A stretch of DNA of 64,000 nucleotides from Vibrio salilacus (GCF_002811245.1 NZ_NIVQ01000008.1:85446-149445); one strand, 5' to 3'; counted from the stretch's first letter, positions 30,901 through 39,649 are shown. Made by a program: numbers and translations. Notes: a model not told the origin generated them from the letters alone.

Positions 30901-30995
30901 CAATCATGTTTGGTCTTGGCTTTGCTACTGTCCTGACACTTATTGTCGTACCTGTGTTATATGGTCTGTTTCACAAAGTGAAAGTGCCTAATTAA
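27894..30995 (+). CDS. RND family efflux transporter (inner-membrane pump)
   Basis: Proton-driven tripartite efflux pump subunit of 1033 residues (AcrB/MexB superfamily). It has twelve predicted membrane spans and two large periplasmic loops. The proton-relay motif in span 4 reads GMLVDNAIVVVEG, with D417 followed by N418 where AcrB has two Asp. Closest in layout to the two-adaptor Vibrio systems (Vex/Vme families), but I do not assign a letter. An AGGAGG site lies ahead of ATG. No outer-membrane channel or regulator gene is adjacent, so a shared TolC is likely. Confidence 0.9.
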   Translation: MSEQQANSPQSDDNITGIAAYFIRNRVISWMISLIFLIGGTAAFFGLGQLEDPAFTIKDAMVVTSYPGATPQQVEEEVTYPIEKAIQQLTYVDDVNSISSRGLSQITVTMKNNFGPDDLPQIWDELRRKVNDLKGQLPPGVNSPQVIDDFGDVYGILLAVTGQGYSYKELLDYVDYLRRELELVGGVSKVSVSGQQQEQVFIEVSMKRLSSLGLAPQTVFNLLSTQNVVSSAGAIRIGDEYIRIHPTGEFQSVDKLGDLIITERGAQGLIYLKDVAEIKRGYIEVPSNIITFNGKLTLNIGVSFAQGVNVVEVGKRFDRRLAELKYQQPVGVDIAEIYSQPKEVDKSVSGFVVSLAQAVAIVIIVLLFFMGLRSGLLIGLILLLTVLGTFIFMKYFAIDLQRISLGALVIALGMLVDNAIVVVEGILIGTQKGRTRMQAATDIVTQTKWPLLGATVIAVTAFAPIGLSEDATGEYCGTLFTVLLISLMLSWFTAISLTPFFADIFFKGQKFKQTGEESDPYNGMIFVVYKNFLEFCMKRAWLTVIVLVLGLTASIGGFTQVKQSFFPSSTTPIFQTDIWLPEGTDIRATNTKLKALASWLSDQDGVEHITTTAGKGLQRFMLTYAPEKSYAAYGEITTRVTNYEQLDRLMSDFRQHLEQGFPELNYKLKKIELGPGGGAKIEARVIGSDPTVLRGIARQVEDIMHADPGATNIRHDWRERTKILEPQFNESQARRYGITKSDVDEFLAMSFSGKTVGVYRDGTTLMPIVARLPENERIDIRNIEGMKIWSPVLSEYIPLQQITLGYDLRWEDPIIVRKNRKRALTIMADPDILGEETAATLQKRLMPLIEAIELPPGYSLEWGGEYESSSDAQESLFTTMPMGYLFMFLVTVFLFNSVKEPIIVWLTVPLAIIGVTTGLLVLDTPFGFMALLGFLSLSGMLLKNGIVLLDQIEIEMHSGKDPYIAVVDAALSRVRPVCMAAITTVLGMVPLLPDIFFKPMAVTIMFGLGFATVLTLIVVPVLYGLFHKVKVPN

Positions 30996-31011
30996 ATCAA
31001 GTTACTACGAT

Positions 31012-31042
31012 TACGCCTCTGACTTTGTCGGGGGCGTTTTTT
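31012..31042 (+). terminator. Terminator of the RND operon
   Basis: An interrupted stem (ACGCCTCTGAC with a GGGGGCGT arm) is followed by TTTTTT, 17 bases after the pump stop. It directly precedes the ribosome site of the Tag-fragment gene. Confidence 0.75.
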
Positions 31043-31055
31043 CAGGAGAGTCAGT

Positions 31056-31298
31056 ATGAGCCAAGACAACACTTGTGCATACAAGGCGTTGTGGCAGTTT
31101 GTTGATCATAAGCCTGTGATCAATCATTGGTCAAAGATGAGTGATTTGCCGACCTCAACTGAGCAGTCAAAGGCGATGAGCAAGTTCCTTAAGAAAAACG
31201 GCTTTAAGTTTGTCGGCGAAACCATCTGTTACGCCTTTATGCAAGCTGTCGGGATGGTTGATGACCATTTAGTGATATGCCCTAAAAAGTCATCTTAA
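31056..31298 (+). CDS. Stand-alone C-terminal fragment of DNA-3-methyladenine glycosylase I (Tag)
   Basis: An 80-residue product that aligns with only the last ~75 residues of full-length Tag (about 187 residues). Shared motifs are LWQFVDHKPVIN, GFKFVGETICYAFMQAVG and a terminal DDHLVIC. The His and Cys in DDHLVIC correspond to two of Tag's four zinc ligands; the N-terminal two ligands and the catalytic Glu half are absent. It has its own CAGGAGAG ribosome site six bases before ATG and no upstream remnant of the missing half. It may be an expressed small protein or a decayed gene; glycosylase activity is not expected. Its stop overlaps that of lif. Confidence 0.7.
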   Translation: MSQDNTCAYKALWQFVDHKPVINHWSKMSDLPTSTEQSKAMSKFLKKNGFKFVGETICYAFMQAVGMVDDHLVICPKKSS

Positions 31299-32167
31299 GG
31301 TGTGTCGAGTAAACCTTGGTCGTAAAGTCGCTCCAATGCTTCCACACGCTTGAGTTGTTTAGTGGCGAAGTGTTGCTGTCTAAGCTCGTTTAACTGAACT
31401 TGAAGTGATGAATCCGTGATTGATGCACTGGTTAGCAATTGTTGCCTGATCGCCAGGTAGTGAGTCAGCTCGGTTTGGAATGTTGCGCGCTGTTTATCAA
31501 GAGCCGCTAAACGTTCAGCGCCTTGTTGGCCGACTAATTCGATGCTGGTGGTATAACGCTGTTGAATGTTGTGTTCAGGTAAACGACTTAACTGAGTTAA
31601 CAGTTGAGTATTGCTTTCGGCCCGTTGAATGTAGTCGGGCATTGTTAATAGCTTATCTTCTAGCAGTTGCTGCTGCTGTTCATTACTCAAACTGCTCTCA
31701 GCCGCCCACGCTTTTTCAATCGCCAATTGGCGTAAATGGTTCTCATCGGCAAACAATAAGGCTATTTGTTGCGGAGTAAAAAATTGGCGTTGCAGTGTCA
31801 GGATACCAATATCCAACTGCTCAAGTGCAAGCGCGTTAATTGAGTTAGAGGGCAATGGGTCAAGTTGCATCAAAGCACTTTTATAGTCTAAATACAGCGT
31901 AAATAGCTCGGGTGTAATGGAAACCATGTCATTGCTGTTGGCTTGTTGACTGACATGCTGTTGTATTTGTTCAATATTGCGTTCACCAAGGCTTGACAAT
32001 GCGTAGTCATAAAAAGCTTTCTCAGAACTGGTATCGGGTTCGATATCATGCTGAGAGGGGGCAAGTGTGATGGGGTCTGAGATAAGTGTTTCTTCAGTAA
32101 AGAAAGCGATCGCACTGAAGTAAACACTCAGCGCAATCACTAGGCTAACCAATGCGGTCTTTTTCAT
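31295..32167 (-). CDS. lifO: Lipase-specific foldase (lipase chaperone)
   Basis: Inner-membrane-anchored periplasmic steric chaperone that folds the lipase encoded just upstream. The 290-residue product has one N-terminal span (TALVSLVIALSVYFSAIAFF), a variable linker and a long helical body. FYDYALSSLGE near residue 52 corresponds to the conserved foldase motif (RxxFDYxLSxxGE), with the Arg replaced. Downstream helices are rich in Gln and Leu, as in known foldases. ATG 32167 follows GAGG; the in-frame TTG at 32173 is less likely. It starts ten bases after lipA. Confidence 0.88.
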   Translation of the reverse strand: MKKTALVSLVIALSVYFSAIAFFTEETLISDPITLAPSQHDIEPDTSSEKAFYDYALSSLGERNIEQIQQHVSQQANSNDMVSITPELFTLYLDYKSALMQLDPLPSNSINALALEQLDIGILTLQRQFFTPQQIALLFADENHLRQLAIEKAWAAESSLSNEQQQQLLEDKLLTMPDYIQRAESNTQLLTQLSRLPEHNIQQRYTTSIELVGQQGAERLAALDKQRATFQTELTHYLAIRQQLLTSASITDSSLQVQLNELRQQHFATKQLKRVEALERLYDQGLLDTP

Positions 32168-32177
32168 CCTCAACTCT

Positions 32178-33113
32178 CTACAAGCCTTGCAGCTTTAAGC
32201 GATTAGCGTGCTGTCGATACAAGGTGACCGGATCCGTTTCAAACAAGTGGTGAATGCCAAGTAGACCATTAATTTCATCAAGATGATTCATGCGATAGTC
32301 ATCGCGAATCACCTTGCCTAAATGGGTACTGCATGTGCCGACTAGGCCATCATTAGGCTCATCAAAAGCCAATCCTAGCACTGTCATGGCGCCATCGGTT
32401 GGATCAAGTAAATTGGTAAACGTAGCGGCTCCCGTCCATGAGTAATAATAAACCCCATTACTTGCGAGCCAATCGCCATCACCACAGGTACTGGTTGGCA
32501 CACCTTCAGGGTAATGTTGATTAAACGCCAATGAGCCTTGAGTGGTCAGAGCATCAAGAGATGCCAAAGCATCTTGTTCTAAGCCTTGGCCGCCAGAGAG
32601 CAGGTTAATTAATGAAGTGAGTCCGTCGGCAAGTTTGACACCGAGCACTTCTAGCCCAGAGCCTTCACGAACATTGGTACGCACTAAGTCGGCGAGCTTA
32701 GAGCCTTTATGCACTCCGCCGATGCTTGTTACTGACGCGACGAGATCAGGTCTGACAGAGGCAACATAACGCGCTGTCGGCCCACCATGACTATGACCAA
32801 TCAAGTTGATTTTTTCCTCACCGGTGGCTGCGAGTATTGTTTCTACTTGCGATAGCAGTTGCTCGCCGCGCACTTCGCTACTGTTGGTTCCAGACACCTG
32901 AGCGACATAGACCGTTGCTCCATCCTTGGTGAGCGCATGAGGGATACCATAGAAATAATCAACTCCTGCGAGCTTATCAAAACCAAATAAGCCATGAACT
33001 AACACAATCGGGTATTGGGTTTGCGTATAATTACCAGCGTGGGCCTGAAGCGCCACAAAAGGCTGGGTCAAAAGCAGTGTATAGCTAAGTATCAATGAGT
33101 AGGTGAGTTTCAA
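32178..33113 (-). CDS. lipA: Secreted triacylglycerol lipase, family I
   Basis: Exported lipase of 311 residues. It has a signal peptide ending LQAHA, the oxyanion segment VLVHGLFGFD, the nucleophile S108 in GHSHGG, D255 in PNDGLVG and H277 in RMNHLDEIN. D237 and D279 fit the family calcium site, and C210 and C261 the conserved disulfide. Such lipases fold with the foldase and leave through type II secretion. The start is TTG 33113 with GAGGA seven bases upstream, giving an intact signal peptide. The operon is lipA-lifO. Confidence 0.92.
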   Translation of the reverse strand: MKLTYSLILSYTLLLTQPFVALQAHAGNYTQTQYPIVLVHGLFGFDKLAGVDYFYGIPHALTKDGATVYVAQVSGTNSSEVRGEQLLSQVETILAATGEEKINLIGHSHGGPTARYVASVRPDLVASVTSIGGVHKGSKLADLVRTNVREGSGLEVLGVKLADGLTSLINLLSGGQGLEQDALASLDALTTQGSLAFNQHYPEGVPTSTCGDGDWLASNGVYYYSWTGAATFTNLLDPTDGAMTVLGLAFDEPNDGLVGTCSTHLGKVIRDDYRMNHLDEINGLLGIHHLFETDPVTLYRQHANRLKLQGL

Positions 33114-33283
33114 AGCAGGTTCCTCTGGTTAGACCTCGTGTTGAGAGTTAAAAACTAGAAGAAAAATGGAGCGAGTAAGAAATAGTAAGTGTTAATAAAA
33201 TGTTAAATTATGAGTTTGGGTCAGAATTCAACAGCAATATTGAACATGCACATGAACGTGGATGAGGTGTGCGGGTTGTGGCA

Positions 33284-33307
33284 ATAAAAGCCTCGCGAGG
33301 CGAGGCT
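33284..33307 (-). terminator. Terminator of metC
   Basis: On the minus strand, AGCCTCG and CGAGGCT (33307-33289) enclose a five-base loop and are followed by TTTTATT, about 20 bases past the metC stop. It insulates metC from lipA. Confidence 0.85.
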
Positions 33308-33325
33308 AATGATTTATAAGCTTTG

Positions 33326-34531
33326 TTAAACGCTAACGGATTTTTCTAGCATCACGGCATTGTACCGATCTAGGCCCGTTTTGAGGTCAGCGATCAGATC
33401 GTCAACGTTTTCTAGGCCGATATGTAAGCGAATGAGGGTTCCATCAAAGTGTGGATTGGCGACAGTACGAAGACTTGTGAAGCTTTTGGGTTCGTTAGCC
33501 AAAATCAAACTCTCGAATCCTCCCCAAGAATAACCCATACTGAAATGTTGCATGCTGTCTAACAAAGCGGTAGTTGCACGCGGATAACTGGTTTTAAGTA
33601 CGAACGAAAACAAGCCGTTACCACCAGTAAAATCACGGACGAAAAACTCATGACCGGGACACGTTTCAAGAGCTGGGTGACGGACGTGGTCAACTTCTGG
33701 ACGGCTCTGTAGCCATTGAGCGATCTTGAGACTGCTTTCTGCATGTTGTCGTAAGCGCACATCGAGGGTTCGAATACCACGCAAGCCAAGGTAAGCGTCG
33801 TCTGGTGAGACGCACTGACCCATTAAATAACTTTGCTCGCGTAATTGCTCCCAATAAGGTTCACTTGCCACCGCGGTGCCAAGCATAACATCAGAGTGAC
33901 CGACAATGTATTTGGTTGCTGCTTGTATCGAGATATCGACTCCGTGATCGAATGGAGAAAAATTCACGCCGGCCGCCCAAGTGTTGTCTAGCATGACGAT
34001 AATGTCATGTTCATGAGCGATATTGGCTAAGGTTGGAACATCTTGAACTTCCATGGTAATTGACCCCGGAGATTCAAGAAACAGCACTTTGGTATTGTCT
34101 TGAATCAGCTCGCGGATGCCTTCACCGATCGTTGGTTCGTAATAAGTCGTCTCCACGCCGATTTTTTTCAGCATGATTTCGCAAAAATCACGGGTAGGTT
34201 CATAACACGTATCGACCATCAATACGTGATCGCCACTTTCAACAAAGGCTAAAATAGCATTTGAAATAGCGGCAGTACCACAAGGGTAAAGGGCACAGCC
34301 AGCGCCACCTTCAACTTCAGTCATGGCGTCTTGGAAGGCAAAATGAGTATGGGTGCCACGGCGGCCATAAAAGAGCGTTTTATTGGCACGATTGATGGTG
34401 GCGTGATGCTTTTCTGCCACGGTATCGAAAACCACGGTCGAGGCTCTTTGTACGGGGGGGTTAACCACACCGTTGGTCCACTTTTTGTCGCGACCTGCGG
34501 TGACATACTTAGTTTGCTTACTTTGTGACAT
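33326..34531 (-). CDS. metC: Cystathionine beta-lyase MetC
   Basis: PLP enzyme of methionine synthesis cleaving cystathionine to homocysteine, pyruvate and ammonia. At 401 residues it is like enterobacterial MetC. The N-terminal [15 protein letters not shown], the tyrosine-containing [29 protein letters not shown], and the Schiff-base lysine K207 in [16 protein letters not shown] are all present. AAGGA precedes ATG. No MetJ-type operator repeats were found upstream. It is monocistronic, ending in its own terminator. Confidence 0.94.
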   Translation of the reverse strand: MSQSKQTKYVTAGRDKKWTNGVVNPPVQRASTVVFDTVAEKHHATINRANKTLFYGRRGTHTHFAFQDAMTEVEGGAGCALYPCGTAAISNAILAFVESGDHVLMVDTCYEPTRDFCEIMLKKIGVETTYYEPTIGEGIRELIQDNTKVLFLESPGSITMEVQDVPTLANIAHEHDIIVMLDNTWAAGVNFSPFDHGVDISIQAATKYIVGHSDVMLGTAVASEPYWEQLREQSYLMGQCVSPDDAYLGLRGIRTLDVRLRQHAESSLKIAQWLQSRPEVDHVRHPALETCPGHEFFVRDFTGGNGLFSFVLKTSYPRATTALLDSMQHFSMGYSWGGFESLILANEPKSFTSLRTVANPHFDGTLIRLHIGLENVDDLIADLKTGLDRYNAVMLEKSVSV

Positions 34532-34598
34532 TGGAAGTCCTTATCTAATAACGCGCTGCCTTATTTAAAACATGGCAACGCGTCAATAGCAAGCAGGA

Positions 34599-36053
34599 TC
34601 ACAGCAGTGGATTAAATAGATAGAAGACTCGCTCGAAGAAGCGTGAAAAGATGGTGCGTTGTTTCCATTGATCTAGCTCGACACAGTGGGCTTGGTCAAT
34701 ATAACTTTGCTGCAGCCAATACATTTCTTTGGTAAATGCCTGATCGTCAATCGCTAATGTCAGTTCAAAGTTGAGCCATAGGCTACGCATATCCATATTA
34801 ACCGTGCCGACTAGACAAAATTCTTTGTCGATAACCACCGATTTGGTGTGCAATAAGCCGCCATAGAATTCATAGATTTTCACTCCTGCAGTGAGTAGTT
34901 CACTATAAAAAGCGCGCGAAGCCCATTGAACCATCATGGAGTCATTTTTGTGCGGAATAATCAGTTCAACCTCGATTCCCCGCTGAGCGGTCATCTTTAA
35001 GGTTTCTAATAAGTCAGCACTTGGTACAAAGTACGGTGTCGTGATACGTACCGAGTGGTTGGCTTGATTGATCGCTAAGGTCAATACCTGAGAAATAAGG
35101 TGCTCAGGCATTCCGGGCCCTGATGGAACCACCTGTACTGGCTGCTTAGGTTGATTGGTTTCAATCTGACACTCTGGCAATTTAGGAAAAGTGCGCGAGC
35201 CTGTCTCGACCTCCCAATCCCAGCAGTGAATGGCCGAGAGTACGTTCACTGTCGGTCCTGTGATCCGTACCATGATATCAATCCACTGTCCTACCCCTGA
35301 GTTTTGCTTGAAGTAGGCAGGATCAACCATATTCATTGAGCCGGTATAGGCAATTTCTTCATCAATAACAATGATTTTTCGATGTTGGCGCAGATCGAGC
35401 CTACGCAGGAAAATACGCAATGGACTTACTTGCAGTGCTTGTACCACTTCAATACCCGCGCCGCGCATCATTTTGTACCATTCACTGCGGAAAAAACGCG
35501 GGCTACCAGCGGAGTCGAGTAATAACTTAACGCTGACACCTCTTTTAGTAGCTTGGATTAGGGCCGATGCCACTGAATCTGCAAGGCCGCCAGGATGCCA
35601 AATATAAAATACCATGCGAATACTCGATTGAGCATTTTCGATATCTTGAATGATTGAATGGAGAATTTGCTCAGGCGAATTTTGCAGTGACAATGAATTA
35701 CCGGATAAAGCCGGTAAACCTAAACGATTGTTACACAGCTCATCAATGCGATATATATGCCGACCAAAGCTTTCGGGTGAGTGTGCGTTGCAATCATTTA
35801 AGTTGGAAAACCATTCCGCAAATGGTGCGAGCATCTGTTTGGCGCGCTCTGCTCGAGTTCGGCCAAGATTTAGTTCACCAAATAAAAAGTAGCAAGCGAC
35901 ACCGACGATTGGGATGATGTAGATGATCATCAGCCAAGCTAAAGATACACTGACAGCTCGACGTTTGAGCACTACACGAATAGTCACCCCAGCGACCAGT
36001 ATCCAGTAAAAGACAATGCTTGCCAGTGTGAGAAAGTGATAAAACTTTTCCAT
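34599..36053 (-). CDS. clsA: Cardiolipin synthase ClsA
   Basis: Inner-membrane phospholipase-D family enzyme that condenses two phosphatidylglycerols to cardiolipin. It is 484 residues long. Two N-terminal spans (FLTLASIVFYWILVAGV and LAWLMIIYIIPIVGVACYF) precede two HKD motifs: H224, K226, D231 and H402, K404, D409. Residues GSMNM and GTVNM follow the respective motifs as expected. AGG lies upstream of ATG. PgsA, which makes its precursor's phosphate form, is encoded at the far end of the window. Confidence 0.93.
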   Translation of the reverse strand: MEKFYHFLTLASIVFYWILVAGVTIRVVLKRRAVSVSLAWLMIIYIIPIVGVACYFLFGELNLGRTRAERAKQMLAPFAEWFSNLNDCNAHSPESFGRHIYRIDELCNNRLGLPALSGNSLSLQNSPEQILHSIIQDIENAQSSIRMVFYIWHPGGLADSVASALIQATKRGVSVKLLLDSAGSPRFFRSEWYKMMRGAGIEVVQALQVSPLRIFLRRLDLRQHRKIIVIDEEIAYTGSMNMVDPAYFKQNSGVGQWIDIMVRITGPTVNVLSAIHCWDWEVETGSRTFPKLPECQIETNQPKQPVQVVPSGPGMPEHLISQVLTLAINQANHSVRITTPYFVPSADLLETLKMTAQRGIEVELIIPHKNDSMMVQWASRAFYSELLTAGVKIYEFYGGLLHTKSVVIDKEFCLVGTVNMDMRSLWLNFELTLAIDDQAFTKEMYWLQQSYIDQAHCVELDQWKQRTIFSRFFERVFYLFNPLL

Positions 36054-36423
36054 TCAGTAACCTAGGTAAAAATATGCCCTTCAATCTTAGAACCGAGAGA
36101 GGGTGAGAACAAGCATGATTTGTAAGAACAAGGTCAGTAAGTGCAATTGTCTGCAAAAAGAGCAATGATGTTACGGGAGTGTAAACTAGATAGTGGTGCA
36201 TGCTGAATGTTAAAGACCAAAAAAGCAGCATTTAAACATAATAATTACATTTGTGGTGGGAAAATGCACTAAATGGACTTTCAATTTTATTCCTAAACTG
36301 GTTTACTTGCCATAACGTTAGCGTCGTTGATAATTCTATTAAGTGTAAAAATAATTATACGAACATTTTTTAGACGCCTAACAGAAGCAAACACAACTTA
36401 AAAAACGATTTAATGGAGTAACC
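36054..36423. other. Divergent intergenic region clsA / NSS transporter
   Basis: An A+T-rich 370-base region holding the promoters of both flanking genes. I see no RNA gene, repeat or coding frame. A half-match to a LuxR-type operator (TTGATAA with a weak second half) lies near 36328-36348, too poor to call. GGAG sits nine bases before the GTG start of the transporter. Confidence 0.5.
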
Positions 36424-37854
36424 GTGGCTACAAGTACAAGTGCACAGCCCCGTGATAACTGGGGGTCTAAATTAGGCTTCGTTATGGCTGCAGCAGGTTC
36501 TGCTGTTGGTTTGGGCAATATATGGAAATTTCCGTACACAGCAGGAGAGAGTGGCGGCGGCGCGTTCGTTGCAATCTACCTGATTTTTGTAATTTTTATC
36601 GGCTTTAGCGTGATGTTGACAGAGTTCGCTATTGGTCGTAAGACAGGTCTATCAGCAGTAGGTGCCTTTAAATCGACCGATCGTCGTTGGACATTTACTG
36701 GTGTGATGGGGGTTCTCAGTGGCCTACTGATCATGGGTTTTTACCCAGTGGTAGGTGGTTGGGCTCTCGCTTATATCTTCAAAGTGGGTGGCGGTTTATT
36801 AAGTACCCCTGAAGCGATTGGTGATAGCTTTGGCGGTTTTATCTCTGATCCTGTTCAACCACTGATGTGGATGGGTATTTACTTGATGCTTAACATTGCT
36901 ATCGTTATGAAAGGCATTTCAGGCGGTATCGAAAAAGCGGGTAAGATCCTAATGCCACTGCTGTTCTTGATCTTGATCGTGGTATCAGTCAAGGGTTTGA
37001 TGCTGCCGGGCGCGATGGCGGGTTTAGAATTCCTATTCATGCCGGATTTCTCTAAAGTTGACAGCAACGTGGTTCTAGCCGCGCTTGGCCAAGCCTTCTT
37101 CTCTCTCTCTCTTGGTATGGGTTGTATGATGACCTACGGTTCTTACCTGAAGAAGAAAGAGAACCTAGTACAAACGACGGGTATGGTGACGGCAATGGAT
37201 ACCGGTGTCGCTATTCTGGCTGGTGTGGCAATGTTCCCTGCAATGTTCGCATTTGGCATGGAGCCTGCGGCAGGTCCAGGTCTCGTCTTCGTAGTGGTTC
37301 CACAACTGTTTGCTGAGATGGGGGGCGTTATTGGCCTATTATTGGCACTGATGTTCTTCATCGGTTTGACAGTCGCGGCGTTGACCTCTTCAGTGTCACT
37401 GTTGGAAGTTGTGGTCTCTTACTTAATTGATGAGAAAGGCCTCAAGCGTTCGACAGCGGTTATCAGTGCTAGCGCTGTGATGGCATCACTGTGTGTGTTT
37501 GCTTCTCTTTCGCTTGGCGGTGTTGGCCCTACCTTATTTGGTACTGGTGCGTTTGATATCTTCGATCTACTGACGGATAAGATCTTCCTAGCGGTTGGCG
37601 GTATGTTGGTATGTATCTTTGCTGGCTGGCGTCTATCTCGCTCTGAGCTTGAGAAAGAAGTGACCAACGATGGTGAAGTATCTTTCCCTCTCTTTGGTCT
37701 ATGGTACAGCCTAGTTAAATACGTCATTCCTGTGGCAATCGCAATTGTTGCCTTTATGGGGATCAAGTCTGGTTTCGACAGCGGTAAAGGCGAAATCATG
37801 TTACTGGGTATCGGCATTATCGCTTTAGCGGGTATCTTCTCTAAGAAGCTATAA
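36424..37854 (+). CDS. Sodium-dependent transporter, neurotransmitter:sodium symporter (NSS) family
   Basis: Na+-coupled symporter with a LeuT fold, 476 residues and about twelve spans. The family signature in the first span is GSAVGLGNIWKFPYTAGESG, which forms the Na+ and substrate site. The span-six region is AALGQAFFSLSLGMGCMMTYGSY. Bacterial members import amino acids such as tryptophan, tyrosine or leucine; the substrate is not evident. The start is GTG with a GGAG site. It is monocistronic, with a strong terminator. Confidence 0.9.
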   Translation: MATSTSAQPRDNWGSKLGFVMAAAGSAVGLGNIWKFPYTAGESGGGAFVAIYLIFVIFIGFSVMLTEFAIGRKTGLSAVGAFKSTDRRWTFTGVMGVLSGLLIMGFYPVVGGWALAYIFKVGGGLLSTPEAIGDSFGGFISDPVQPLMWMGIYLMLNIAIVMKGISGGIEKAGKILMPLLFLILIVVSVKGLMLPGAMAGLEFLFMPDFSKVDSNVVLAALGQAFFSLSLGMGCMMTYGSYLKKKENLVQTTGMVTAMDTGVAILAGVAMFPAMFAFGMEPAAGPGLVFVVVPQLFAEMGGVIGLLLALMFFIGLTVAALTSSVSLLEVVVSYLIDEKGLKRSTAVISASAVMASLCVFASLSLGGVGPTLFGTGAFDIFDLLTDKIFLAVGGMLVCIFAGWRLSRSELEKEVTNDGEVSFPLFGLWYSLVKYVIPVAIAIVAFMGIKSGFDSGKGEIMLLGIGIIALAGIFSKKL

Positions 37855-37876
37855 TTCGCCAAGTAAAATGTTACCG

Positions 37877-37903
37877 AAAGCCTCCTTCGTTGGAGGCTTT
37901 TTT
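37877..37903 (+). terminator. Terminator of the NSS transporter
   Basis: AAAGCCTCC and GGAGGCTTT enclose a six-base loop, followed by further Ts, 22 bases after the stop. Confidence 0.92.
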
Positions 37904-38004
37904 ATGGGGGCGAGTAAGATTTATTTTGCTGAGTTGCCCTCAGCGTGAACTGGTTTTCAGCGTGAGAAACGGTATACTCTTGCCTCCGAAACGGAGCCAT
38001 GCCA

Positions 38005-38700
38005 ATGTTTGATATTTTATACATTCACCACGATTTTTTGGTCATTAATAAACATCCTAATGTTTCAGTACACAAAGATAATGGCGAAACGATGTTGCTG
38101 CAGGAAGTCGCCAAAGAGAGCGGCGATCAGCAGCTTTATTTGATTCATCGCTTAGATAAAATGACCTCGGGAATTGTGTTACTTGGTCGCAATAACAAAG
38201 CAGCGCGAGAATTGAGCGAGCAGTTTGCCAAGCGGCAGGTCGCCAAATTTTATCTGGCGATCGGCAGTAAAAAACCAAAGAAAAAGCAAGGGCTAGTGAG
38301 TGGCGATATGCAACGCTCTCGCCGCTCTGCTTGGAAGCTTATCAACACTCATGACAATCCTGCTGTGACACAGTTTTTCTCTTTGGCATCCGAGCCGGGA
38401 GAGAGGCTTTTTTTATGCAAGCCCCATACTGGCAAGACTCATCAAATACGAGTTGCGCTGAAGTCGGTGGGCTCTGCGATTGTAGGCGATCCGACTTACA
38501 ACCCGTCAAATATTGCCGATCGTGGTTACCTACACGCCTTCGTGCTGCGTTTTCAATATCAGCAACAAGAGTACTGTTTTGTTTGCGATCCTCGCAACTA
38601 TGCTGATTTGGGCGAAAAATGGCATCAAGAAATTACCAGTCAGGGCATTGAAACCTGGCTTAAACCATGGGAGTTATCATGGCCGACGATAAACAAATAG
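38005..38700 (+). CDS. RluA-family RNA pseudouridine synthase
   Basis: RNA-modifying enzyme of 231 residues isomerising uridine to pseudouridine. The catalytic Asp is in YLIHRLDKMTSGIVLLG. The motif HTGKTHQIRVALKSVG and the closing IVGDPTYN are typical of the RluA/TruC group. No S4 domain is present. ATG 38005 lies eight bases after GGAG; ATG 37999 would be only two bases from it. The rRNA or tRNA target is not known. It overlaps the following methyltransferase gene by 22 bases, suggesting joint control of RNA modification. Confidence 0.88.
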   Translation: MFDILYIHHDFLVINKHPNVSVHKDNGETMLLQEVAKESGDQQLYLIHRLDKMTSGIVLLGRNNKAARELSEQFAKRQVAKFYLAIGSKKPKKKQGLVSGDMQRSRRSAWKLINTHDNPAVTQFFSLASEPGERLFLCKPHTGKTHQIRVALKSVGSAIVGDPTYNPSNIADRGYLHAFVLRFQYQQQEYCFVCDPRNYADLGEKWHQEITSQGIETWLKPWELSWPTINK

Positions 38701-39647
38701 ACGCAGACTACGCAATGCAAGCGTCACAATTACCACTTTTTTTCCAACAGTTGACTCAGCAACTCGCCATTGCGCCTAATGAGGTGCGCCGTCTGTTTCA
38801 TGGCCGTGGCCGCCGATTTGCAGGATTAGAGCAATTGACCTGTGATTGGATTCAAGGCCAATTAATCGTCAGTGTCTTTAAAGGCGTTGACGAGACATTC
38901 GTTACCGCGCTGAAACAAGGTCTTGATCTGCTGACTCAATCCAGTCTATGGCAGGAAAAAAAGGGTCGTGCGATTGTTGTACAACACCGATATGCACAAG
39001 GTGCGCCCTCCGAAATTATCTGGGGTGAGCTTGACAATCGTCCGGTCGTCGAAGAGTCAGGGCTTAAGTACCAGCTTGATATTGGTCGTAATCAAAACTT
39101 CGGTTTGTTTCTTGATATGCGCTTTGGACGCGATTGGGTCAAAGTCAATGCGAGCCAAAAAAATGTTTTGAACCTATTTGCTTACACGTGCGGTTTTTCG
39201 GTTGCCGCCATTGACGGTGGTGCGGATCAGGTCGTCAACGTCGATATGGCGCGATCATCGTTGAGTAAAGGGCGTGACAATCATCATTTAAACCAGCATA
39301 ACCTCAACCAAGTGAAGTTTTTGGCTTACGATATTTTCTGTTCATGGGGCAAAATCAAGCGTTTAGGGCCGTATGATTTAATCATCATCGATCCACCCTC
39401 GTTTCAAAAAGGCAGTTTCGCTTTAACTAAGGATTACAAACGGATACTGCGCCGCCTTCCTGAGTTGCTTTGCGATGGTGGGGAAGTGATCGCATGTGTG
39501 AATTCGCCTCAGGTGACGAGTGACTTTTTGATTGAGAGTATGCAACAAGAAGCGCCTCAACTGAGTTTTGTCGAACGCTTAGACAATCCGCCAGAGTTTG
39601 CAGATATTGACAACGAAGCGGCGCTAAAGGTGTTGCGTTTCAAATGA
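38679..39647 (+). CDS. Class I SAM-dependent methyltransferase, rRNA (cytosine-C5) RlmI-like
   Basis: A 322-residue methyltransferase. The SAM-binding motif is NVLNLFAYTCGFSVAAIDGG, the acidic ribose contact is VVNVDMARSSL, and DLIIIDPPSFQKGSF is the catalytic NPPY-like motif. The central fold resembles RlmI/RlmL/YccW enzymes, but the N-terminal PUA domain of RlmI is lacking. GGGAG lies five bases ahead of ATG 38679. It overlaps the pseudouridine synthase gene, which supports an RNA substrate, by inference. Confidence 0.82.
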   Translation: MADDKQIDADYAMQASQLPLFFQQLTQQLAIAPNEVRRLFHGRGRRFAGLEQLTCDWIQGQLIVSVFKGVDETFVTALKQGLDLLTQSSLWQEKKGRAIVVQHRYAQGAPSEIIWGELDNRPVVEESGLKYQLDIGRNQNFGLFLDMRFGRDWVKVNASQKNVLNLFAYTCGFSVAAIDGGADQVVNVDMARSSLSKGRDNHHLNQHNLNQVKFLAYDIFCSWGKIKRLGPYDLIIIDPPSFQKGSFALTKDYKRILRRLPELLCDGGEVIACVNSPQVTSDFLIESMQQEAPQLSFVERLDNPPEFADIDNEAALKVLRFK

Positions 39648-39649
39648 TT

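Noticed and set aside
34532..34598. MetJ operator upstream of metC
   Set aside because: No AGACGTCT-like tandem repeats are present between metC and clsA.
37419..37862. 147-codon open frame antisense to the NSS transporter gene
   Set aside because: Composition is Pro/Ile/Ser-rich as expected from the reverse of a membrane protein; there is no ribosome site and the opposite strand is a well-conserved gene.
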